Source: Larix kaempferi
Taxonomy: Eukaryota > Streptophyta > Pinopsida > Pinales > Pinaceae
Reading direction: 5' to 3'
DNA length: 64,000 nucleotides
Assembly (NCBI GenBank): GCA_027924585.1
Contig: BSBM01000370.1
Span: 28,665,501-28,729,500 of the forward strand
The notes under the pieces: generated by a model
Databases searched by the model: none
What the model was told of the DNA's origin: nothing
What the model saw: only the letters and a program-made list of their open reading frames with translations
Translations under genes and position numbers: made by a program
Part shown: positions 55,464 to 64,000 of the stretch, piece after piece
How the letters are laid out: each line of letters starts with the position of its first letter
Numbering within the stretch: the first letter of the stretch is position 1

Positions 55464-55933
55464 CTTGATAAAATGGGAACCTCAAATGGAAATAAAGATA
55501 ATAGTGCTTACCAGTAAACATGCTCCAACCAAGTGCTTGCTTTAATGCCTTCTGAAATCTACTTACAAGTTGACCTAGGGTTTGTTAGAGAAACCCTAAT
55601 TTTCCAACTTTGAAATCTTGCAAATCTGAATTGAGGGAAAGATGTGCCTCCCTAAGGCGAGTTGAGCAAACCCTTCCTTCAACCAAATCTGTGGACAGAA
55701 ATATCAAAAATCGGATGCCCTAGTTTTCCCGAGTAGTAGTGACTGGGTCAAAATTAAAAATTCTCGGATTTGGAATCTTCCTCCACAAAAAAATGTGCCC
55801 TCCTAGGGCAAATTGATTTGTTTTCCTTTTCAGGCCAATCTATGGTGAAAAGCTTCCGGAACATGAAACCCTAGTTTTCACTTCCGGTAGTTTATGCTAC
55901 ACAAAGTCTTCTTTCAGGCTAGCTCTGAAACCA

Positions 55934-56551
55934 TGTTAAAATTTTAATACTTCAAAGATGGTTATGTTAGATCTTCAAACAATTTGCACTAAATCGCAAT
56001 AACCATATACAATAGGATCACTGACAGATAGACAAGCACAACATAAACAAGAGTACACAACGATTTATCCTAGGAAACCCTCTTGGGGCATAAAACCCAA
56101 CATAAATTCTTCAATATAGATTCATCAGCAAGTACAATGTCAATATAGTACAATCCAAGAGCAAAGGCTCTTTCACACAAAGATAGAAACCACAAGAATA
56201 AGATGTCTTCAATGCAGCTACTCTTTCTCCCAAGCGAACTTGTTCTTCTCTCTCTCCTCATGCAAACTTGCTTGAGTGAGTGATATCCAAATGAGCTAGG
56301 CGCCTCACTTATTTATACTAGTCACAAGGTGACATTTTTACCTAACTGGGCTGATTTGACTTCCTTAACTGGGTCGACTTGACTAGGATACAATATAATA
56401 TTATTTTCATGTTTTTTTAAATTCTTCTAGGCCAACTCAACTAGTAGGGTTTACATTGATTCTTTCAGGACTCTTACATGAGTAAATACAATATGAATAT
56501 TCCCCGAATGAAATACAATAAGAATATCATCCAAAGTTGCATTCTTCAACA
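55934..56551 (-). repeat. 5' LTR of the integrase-less copia
   Basis: This is the full 618-bp copy. Its plus-strand edges are TGTTAAAATTTTAATAC and ATTCTTCAACA. The primer site abuts at 55917-55933. Confidence 0.9.
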
Positions 56552-59124
56552 AGTTGACCATGTTTGATCATCATTGATCTTATTAGACAGAGGATGTCAA
56601 ATGATGGTTGATTAAGTTTAACCATAGTAAACCATGGTTAACTATTATTTGGGCATGGTTGACTTTAATTTACCATGATGGACTTTGGTTAACCATGGTT
56701 GAATTCAATGAACCTTGGTGTGTGTGGTTGACTTTGTTTAGCTAAGGTTAGCACAGTTGGTGATGGGTGACAAATGATGGTTGAATAAGTTTGTCCATAG
56801 TTTACCATGGTTGACTTTAATTAACCATGGCTTACTATAGTAAACCATGGCTAACTATGGTTGATGTTGGTTAACCATGGTTAGCTTTAGTGAACCATGG
56901 TTGACCATGGTTAATCAAGTGTTATGGTTTACTATGTTTCCACTTTGGTTGATCAAGTGCGATGGCTTACTATGTCTTATTAAAGATGACTATGTTTGAC
57001 TATGGATGGACTATAGTTAAACATGGTCGATCATGGTTGACTTTGGTTTACTATGGATTATTTGGTTGACCGTGGTTAGATAAGTTCCATTATGTGTGAT
57101 CATGGTTGGCTATTTTTTATTGTGTGACCATGTCTGAACATCATTGACCATGGTTGATTATGGTTATTAGTCATAGATTACAATTTTTGTAGTTGAATTT
57201 AGTTAACCATCGGTGATTACAGTTCAAAATGTTTGAACATGGTTGACTATGTTTGACCATAGTTAACCAGGATTGATTATTGTTTGACCATAGTTAACCA
57301 GGGTTGATTATTGTTTGACCATGATTAACTTTACTAACCATGGTTGACTTTATTTAACCATAATACCATAGTTGAATTTGATAACTAAGGTTGGCCATGT
57401 TTAACAATCATTACCCATGGCACACAAAGAGTTTCAAATGTTGGTTGACTAATTTTGATCATAGTAAACCATGGTTGACTTTAGTACCATGGTTAACCTT
57501 AGTGCACCATGATTGACTATGGTTTACTGTAGTGAACCTTAGTTGTGTATGGCTAACTTTGGTTAGCTAAGGTTGACTCTGTTCGACTACCATTAACCAT
57601 GGTTAGTGATGGGTGACAAATGATGGTTGAATAAGTTTGACCATAGTTTACCATGGTTGATTATTGTTTGGACGTGGTTGAATTTAGTTAATCATGGTTG
57701 ACTATAATGAACCATAGTTATGGTTGACGTCAATTACCTACCGTTGACTTTAGTGAAACATGGTTGACTTTGGTTAGCTAAGGTACACCATGTTTGACCA
57801 TCATTGACCATGGTTGACTGTGGGTGACAAATGATGGTTAACCATGGTTGAATATGATAGACCATGGTTGATAATGTTTGACAATGGTTAACTGTGGAAT
57901 AGTATGGTAGATAATGTTTACTATGCTTTATAATGATTGACCAAGGATGACCTTGTTTGGCTATGGTTGAGCTATGGTTAAACATGTTTGATCAGAGGTT
58001 GACTATGGCTAACTTTGGTTGACCATGGTTCGCCATGTTTGATTATGCATGACAATGTTTGAATGTCATTGACCATGTCTGATTATGGTTATCTATGGTT
58101 GACAAACATAGACCTTAGTTAGACTAGGGATTTTTGCAATTCACTATAGGCAATGATGGTTGACTATGGTTGACCATATTGAACATGTTTGTTTATGGTT
58201 GACCATGTTTGACTATGGTTGACCATGTTTGACTTTGGTTGAATATGGTTGATCATCTTAGACTATGGTTGAACATGTTTGACTATCTACGACCATGGTT
58301 GACTAAGGGGGCTTTGGTTAGCTAAGGTATACTATGTTTGAGCATTATTGACCATGGTTAACAATGGATGACAAATGATGATTAACCATGGTTCATTATG
58401 TTTGACCATGGTTTATAATGGTTGATAATGGTTTATCACAGAGTATGGTAAACACAATGATGATTGACTATGATTGGCCATATTGAACATGTTTGACTAT
58501 GGTTGACAATGTTGGCCATGTTTGACTATAGTTAGCAATGTTGGCAATGTTTGACTATGGTTGACCATGTTTGACTATGGTTGGCCATGTTAACCATGTT
58601 CGCCATGTTTGACCATGGTTGACTATGATTGGCCATGTTCTCCATGTTAACCATTTTAATGGATTGCAACATTCATTTATGGTTACATTGCATTGCGATA
58701 CTCAAAAAGGGTTATGTTACATTGTGACATTAAGAGGGATGACCATGGTTAACATAAAAAGGTTGACTTTGACATCATGTTACATTTCAACATGAAGATA
58801 TTAACTTTGGTTGACTTTGGTTAGTTAAGGACATGATAATTGGTGATGGGTGATAAATGATGGTTTCAAGAATAAGTCCATCCATATTTTACCACGGTTA
58901 ATTATTACTTGACCATGGTTAAATTTAGTTAACCATGGTTGACTATAATGAACCATCGCTAACTATGGTTGATATTAGTTAACCATGGTTGAATTTAGTG
59001 ATCCATGGTTGAATTTGGTGAATCGTGGTTGATCAAGTACTACGCCTTACTATGTTTTATTAAGGACGATCATGTTTGACCATGGATGGATAATAGGTAA
59101 ACATGGTTGACTATGGTTGAATAC
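56552..59124 (+). repeat. Degenerate decamer satellite (TATGGTTGAC/CATGGTTGAC), first block
   Basis: The plus strand consists of units of about 10 bp around [CT]ATGGTTGAC and [CT]ATGTTTGAC, with frequent TTAACCATGG and TTGGTTAACC variants. Nearly all units share orientation. Almost every unit contains TTGAC[C/T/A], so the array has scores of TTGACC/TTGACT words, the W-box core recognised by plant WRKY proteins. Higher-order periods of several hundred bp are suggested by recurring sets such as gggtgacaaatgatggttga (56765, 57608, 57820). No gene is present. The array starts directly at the end of the copia LTR. Confidence 0.93.
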
Positions 59125-59889
59125 ATAGTTACCAAATTCGTTCGAATTGGACCAAACCATTCGGAAATTCAGTAATTCAATTCGAAAAGGTGAATAATTC
59201 ACATAAATATGATACGATTCGCATGATTGGGCAAATTCTTAATTGTCGCAATCTGCAACGGTTTGTAATTTCTAAAACATGAATTTACAGTGACGGTTTA
59301 CACATTCTACAATCAACAAACTGGTTATTATGTTGCTCGTCTTTATCGATACTGTTAGGTATGTGTTAACTGATTCCAACTAGTTATTATGATGCTCTGG
59401 TCTTTGTATATACTGTCAGGTATTGATTAACTGATCCCTCTACTGCTTTTGTCTTTTTTTACTTTCCAATTAGGTATCTAATTGCTCGTCGTGATGAAGG
59501 GTCGGTGAGGTAAACTTGAGAAAGTAGTAAAGACATGGCATAGGTGGGGACAAAGCCTAGTATAACAGAGCGGGTGATGGAAAAGGCACTAAAGTTGGCA
59601 GAGACTGTGAAAAAAAATGTCAAGACCCTGTTTATCTATGTTATTTATGTACACTGAATGCCATCTTTAGTTTACAAGGTGCAGCTACCCCTGCCAAAGC
59701 ATAAGGAAGGACAATAAATGTTTAATATTTGAAGTGAGGGATGAGGTTAATACGTTTTGAAAAAGTTTTTTTTTTAAATATATCTAAAGGCTAGTTTTTA
59801 TGGATTATAATGTCGATTTTTTTCAAACTGAAAATTTGTTATTCGAATTTTTATCGTATCGTACCGAATTCAAATTCAAACTTGGTAAC
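59125..59889. mobile_element. Small insertion with terminal inverted repeats in the satellite
   Basis: Left edge ATAGTTACCAAATTCG and right edge (reverse complement) ATAGTTACCAAGTTTG form an inverted repeat whose first 11 bases are identical. The word atggttgaata occurs on both sides, but the host repeat itself contains such words, so target duplication is only suggestive. Inside, two adjacent segments of about 60 bp (59325-59385 and 59386-59445) are related (ctggttattatg, gatactgt.aggtat, ttaactgatcc). There is no long ORF. It is most likely a non-autonomous DNA transposon; superfamily not assigned. Confidence 0.55.
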
Positions 59890-60995
59890 TATGGTTGAAT
59901 ATAGTTATTAGTCTTGACTACATTTTTTGTAGTTGACTTTTGTCAACCGTGGTTAACTATGTTTGACAATGTCTAAACATGGTTTACTATGTCTAAACAT
60001 AGTTAACCATGGTTAACTATTGTTTGACCATGATTAACATTAGTGAACCATGGTTGACTTTAGTTAACCATGATTGACATTAGTAAACCATGGTTAAATT
60101 TGGTTAGCCAAGGTTGACCAAGTTTGACAATCATGAATCGTGGTAGACAGAGGGTTTCAAATGTTGCTTGACTAAGTTTCTTCATAATAAATCATGGGCA
60201 AATTTAGTTTACCATGGTTAACTTTAGTGCACCATGATTGACTATGGTTGACTTTAGTAAACCTTGGTTGTGTACAATTGAATTTGGTTAGTTAAGGTTG
60301 ACTATGTTTGATTGTCATTGACCATGGTTGGTGATGGGTGATAAATGATAGTTGAATAAGTTTGACCATAGCTTACCATGGTTGATTATTGTTCGGACAT
60401 GGTTGATTTTACTTAACCATGGTTTATTATAGTGAACCATGGATGACTATGGTTGACATTGGTTAACCATCATTGACTTTAGTGAACCATGGTTGACTAT
60501 GGTTGACTTTAGTTAGCTAAGGTATACCATGTTTGAGCATCAATGACCATGGTTGACTATGGGTGACAAATGATGGTCAACCATGGTTCATTATGTTTAA
60601 CCATGGTTGATAATGTTTGAGAATTATGGTTTATCGTGGTTTATAATGATAGATAATGTTTATTGTGGTTTATAATGATTTACCAGGAATCATTGTGTTT
60701 GACTATGGTTGAACTATGGTTAAATATAGTTGATTGAGCTTGTTTATGGTTGACTTTGGTTTACCATGGTTAGCCATGTTTCATTATGTGACAACGTTTG
60801 AATGTCATTGACCATGTTTCACTATGCTTGTTTATGGAAGACAATCATAAAACCTTGGTTAGTCCAAGGAATTGTGTGATAGGCAATGATGGTTGGTTAT
60901 GGTTGACCATATTGAACATGTTTGACTATGGTTCACTGTGTTGGCCATGCTTAAGTATGGTTTACCATGGTGGCCATGTTGGCCACATTGAAGAC
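59890..60995 (+). repeat. Degenerate decamer satellite, second block
   Basis: Same vocabulary and orientation as 56552-59124. Segments here, such as gtttgaccatagtttaccat and gggtgacaaatgatggt, repeat the order seen at 57600-57850, supporting an old higher-order duplication. The array fades out near 61000. Confidence 0.93.
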
Positions 60996-61085
60996 TACGG
61001 TTAAGAAGGTGCTATCGGGTTTTTCAAAGATTGAGTGATAATTCCCATATAAAACATTTAAGAAATATTCAAATCAAACCAAGGA

Positions 61086-61265
61086 GATAAAGGAAATCGT
61101 TGGTCCGCTAATGATCAGTCCGTTGTCGATTGAGAATTGTCCGTCACTGCCACTGTAAACATTAGGATCTTGTATAAATGAGTGAGATGAAGGAAATCGT
61201 TGGCCCGCTAATGATCAGTCCGTTGTCAATTGAGAATTGTCCGTCGTTGCCACTGTAAAAATGAG
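61086..61265 (+). repeat. Tandem duplication of 100 bp
   Basis: The segment ggaaatcgttggtccgctaa ... gccactgtaaa at 61092 recurs at 61192 with about four substitutions. It directly follows the satellite. Confidence 0.9.
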
Positions 61266-61269
61266 TGAC

Positions 61270-62005
61270 TAAAACGTGGAAGAAGATTAAAAGAATTCGA
61301 GTCAAGTCAAAACATTTGTCGAATGTGAAAAACTGATGCATTACCAAAGTCGAAGTCGAAGCCTTGTTCCTTCCAGCAGCCAACATTGGAAATTTATTCC
61401 ACCATCCAAGAAATAAAACATATCAGTCAACTCCTGAAGTTGAGAAGCATTCGGCAACAAAATCATTATTTAAAACATATCAGTCTCGTGACCAAGAGTC
61501 GCCCTACTTCCAATAACACATTTTGTGAAAACGGATGAAGGAAATTAAATTAACAACTAACGACAATAAATAAGTCTCTCCACATAAGTTATTGTTGCCT
61601 ATATCAAAGTATTGAAGGTAAAAATTAGTTGAAATTTGAGCCAAAGGGAGGCACATCCTCAAACCATGATGGTTCAAACCAGAAAAGTTGCCATTATAAA
61701 ACCTAAGTACATATTTGTGGCATGTGTTATAAAGAATACAAATAAGAACAAGCTAGTGGATGAATATATTGAAGGCGCCATTACAATATAAGTGAAGAGC
61801 TAATTCGTGAAGAATATATTTGGAGAAAAAATATATAAACTTTTTAATATACATAATGAGATAATTTTTAAAAAATAGTATTTTAAGTATATATAAAAAT
61901 AAAAAAACAAAGAAAAAGGGAGTCATTAAGGTAAAAAGATATCGGATTTTTCTTATTCACTACATTTACTTATTGTCGAAGTACATCAGAGAATCAAAAG
62001 TTGCG
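61270..62005. other. Unassigned sequence before the second coiled-coil ORF
   Basis: An aaaacatatcagtc word repeats at about 61417 and 61473. The last 250 bp are strongly A-rich on the plus strand. I could not find a 5' LTR for the following ORF here. Confidence 0.4.
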
Positions 62006-62009
62006 AACC

Positions 62010-63135
62010 ATGCCAATTACAAATTCACAAATGCAATCGCAATTACAAGTATTAATGGGTGAAATAAGACATTATAAAGCGAACAATAGACAATTACAAT
62101 TTGAGATTAAGAAGGGGAATTATTTTTTTTAGTTAACACATAAAGAAAATCATTGCCTAAAAATCAAAATCAAAAGTTAGACCAAGCTAATCAAAATTTT
62201 GAGAAAAAACTATTAGAGAAGGATGAAAAAATATCACGCTTAAAAAATCAATCAAAATTTACTAGCAAAAATCAGAAAGTCAAAAGACAAAAAGCAAGAC
62301 AATAAAAATTTAGAACAAAAAAATCAAGGTCTCGAAAAGAAATTATTCGAAAAAAAGAATACAACTTTTGCCTAAGGAACCTTAATCAAAGATTGCTTGA
62401 TCAAATTTAAAAAATCGAGAACCAAAAAATAAAGACAAGTCACTAAGAAAGAACTCTTACATTTAAGGTGACATAAACAAGACTTACACAAATAAAAAAG
62501 CTAAAGCATGGTAAAAAAATCTTTACAAGAAGAGTTAGAAGAACGATGATCAACTCAATAGAGATAGATTGCAAAGAATCATTAGTGTTAAAAGAACGAT
62601 GATTGACTCAATAGAGATAGATTGCAAAGAATCATTAGTCGACAAAAGAACAATGATTGACTCAATAGAGAAGTTATCAAGCTCTCAATTTCAATCAGAA
62701 AAGGGAACCAATACAGAGTCAGTCGGCACTCAAAATCAGAAGAATGTTTATTTTGACAAATCACTACAAACATTAAGAGAAGATGGTTCCAAGGAACAAT
62801 CACAAAATATTAGGATGCCGTATTGTCAACCGAATAACAAGAATCGATGTGCACAATGACAATATCAAACGATATATAAACAATATTTTTATTTCAGAAA
62901 GAGGAACTACAAATGTGAAACAAAAGAGAGACAAATTCGACAACTTGTGTGGAAGCCGAAAATCAGAAGTTCTATCCAAACAGTGGATCAACAAAAAGTT
63001 CATATAAAGATCATGGAATGGATCGATTCACAGTCAATTCAACAATTTCACTTGGGAATTTGTAAATCATATCACCTTGTTTCATCAAGAGTTGTAGTTA
63101 CCAGCACAGCAGATCTTGAGAAGACATTAGAATGA
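62010..63135 (+). pseudogene. Coiled-coil gag-like ORF, family copy 2
   Basis: The start at 62010 reads MPITNSQMQSQLQVLMGEIR and HYKANNRQLQFEIKKGN. It is collinear with copy 1 (8759, minus) at QSQLQ..L.E..HYK..N..L...I.K. A long Lys/Asn/Gln-rich coiled coil with frame changes follows. At 62542-62670 the same DNA segment of 53-54 bp occurs two and a half times (acgatgattgactcaataga). The C-terminus (62890-63135) has RQIRQLVWKPKIRSSI, MEWIDSQSIQQFHLGI and YHLVSSRVVVTST, matching copy 1. After the stop, TTTTAAAGGAGAATGCAA resembles a purine tract followed at 63201 by TGTAACATAC, a possible 3' LTR start. No enzyme domains are present. Confidence 0.6.
62542..62670 (+). repeat. 53-54-bp tandem repeat inside coiled-coil copy 2
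   Basis: Units begin gaacgatgatcaactcaata, gaacgatgattgactcaata and gaacaatgattgactcaata. The third is partial. Confidence 0.92.
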
Positions 63136-64000
63136 GAGTTAAAAGTGAAAATTTTAAATAATTATGCTTCAATGACATGTCAATTTTAAAGGAGAATGCA
63201 ATGTAACATACATAATATTAATTACAATAAATAACAATGATAATGATAAAAATTAATAATTAGTGATTGATGATTAATGAAAAGACATATTTTATCTAAA
63301 AGACATGACCTACTGAAAGAACATGCCTTACCATTGTGACCAGTTAATGCTACAAGTACATACATTGCTCATATCATGTCTTATTCATTATACATTTATT
63401 ATATACTTGTCCATTTATGGATTATAACCTATTATCCTACTTAAATTGGATTTTCAGCAATTGAACTACTATTCTTAATCAGGAAACGAATATTTTTTGT
63501 TTCAACCAATCATATGTTTCTAGATTAACACTGCATACAAGGAACAAAATCTAAATGTGTAGTATTAAACCCATGGATAAAGTCGAGCAAAAGGCTTGAG
63601 TTACAAGATTTAAGCTTCACACCAATCCTATCTGTTCCAACTTAGGAAATTGTGTCCATGCCAGTTTACAAAAATATAAATGCTCTCCCCAGTTAAGAAT
63701 ATGGGTAGATGATTAAGACTACAGATAATGTAACTAGTGAGTCTGCATACATGTAATTAACAGTACACTTAAAACGACTAAAACTTGAGATTGCAGGGTG
63801 CTCATTATATACTGATGACTGCAAGCTATCAATTTTATTATGAATTCAATAGCTTAAATCAATGTACATGAAACTATGCAGGTTAAAATGCAACAAGATC
63901 AAACATATCCTGCCAAATATTTTCTAATTCAGCTTACTTTAACAATTCACTGCTGCAGTTTATGCTAATTGACTTGTAAATTTTGTCAGCAAGGCATATA
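63136..64000. other. Possible 3' LTR start at 63201, then unassigned AT-rich sequence
   Basis: TGTAACATACATAATATTAA at 63201 follows a short purine tract and could open an LTR. No matching copy exists upstream in the window. Beyond about 63400 I see nothing assignable. Confidence 0.3.

Larger units (their letters stand above)
50688..56551 (-). mobile_element. Ty1/copia element lacking integrase
   Basis: LTRs at 50688-51284 and 55934-56551 are highly similar. The outer end of the 50688 copy is cut by about 20-40 bp where the A-tract begins. The minus-strand 5' LTR (55934-56551) is followed by TGGTTTCAGAGCTAGCC, an initiator-tRNA primer site with one mismatch. The purine tract CCTTCTTAAGAGGGAG lies before the 3' LTR. 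Gag, pre-integrase, reverse transcriptase and RNase H remain, but the integrase core does not. Coding parts are broken. The right flank is AGTTG; the left target duplication is lost with the LTR end. Confidence 0.9.

Noticed and set aside
56552-60995. Coding repeat protein in the satellite
   Set aside because: A 10-bp period shifts frame each unit, and stops are frequent in all frames.

Overview
The window reads as intergenic DNA of a large, AT-rich plant nuclear genome. I see no prokaryotic operons, no rRNA or tRNA genes and no CRISPR. Almost everything recognisable is a transposable element of plant type: Ty1/copia, Ty3/gypsy, an L1-like LINE with a C-terminal RNase H, and a CACTA-type DNA transposon. 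Deep nesting, very long candidate LTRs (about 2.9 kb) and heavy decay suit a gymnosperm or another large-genome seed plant, but that placement is inference.

Layout. 1-1.6 kb: decayed gypsy gag/protease (minus). 3.4-12.6 kb: a CACTA-like region starting with CACTACAAGAAAA. It holds a foldback element, clusters of GCACCGGTGC-like motifs, an eight-exon TNPA/Transposase_24-like pseudogene (minus) and a SET-domain pseudogene (plus). A small LTR element with a coiled-coil ORF (7.34-9.53 kb) is inserted in it. 13.69-16.95 kb: a complete non-autonomous copia-type element with a TATAG target duplication. 17.5-20.4 kb: candidate long solo LTR. 21.1-23.75 kb: a spliced minus-strand gene that resembles plant-mobile-domain proteins only in motifs, interrupted by a solo LTR. 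Its upstream side (23.85-25.17 kb) is again packed with GCACCGGTGC-like motifs and a 34-bp tandem repeat.

26-45 kb is a Russian doll. A minus-strand gypsy (27.56-45.04 kb) lies inside the start of a plus-strand gypsy. A solo LTR sits in its 3' LTR. A copia (29.16-41.21 kb) sits in its pol gene, and a 6-kb LINE (31.41-37.38 kb) sits in that copia's gag, with an 18-bp target duplication. The LINE ORF1/ORF2 junction is TAATG, as expected for termination-reinitiation.

45.04-47.89 kb: a long LTR rich in TTCCGGTA, followed by a primer site and a non-coding interior. 50.04-50.69 kb: a GC-richer exon-like segment with a 3' UTR and an A-tract, abutting a truncated LTR. 50.69-56.55 kb: a minus-strand copia that has lost its integrase and carries an array of TTACGTCA-like sites. 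56.55-61.0 kb: a degenerate decamer satellite (TATGGTTGAC type) in which nearly every unit carries TTGAC[C/T], the WRKY W-box core; one small element is inserted in it. 62.0-63.1 kb: a second member of the coiled-coil ORF family seen at 7.6-8.8 kb.

The best candidates for something undescribed are (1) the CACTA-like region that combines TNPA-like, SET-domain and PMD-like genes with a shared palindromic motif, (2) the coiled-coil single-ORF LTR family, and (3) the W-box satellite. All coding copies seen are broken, so functional statements concern ancestral elements.
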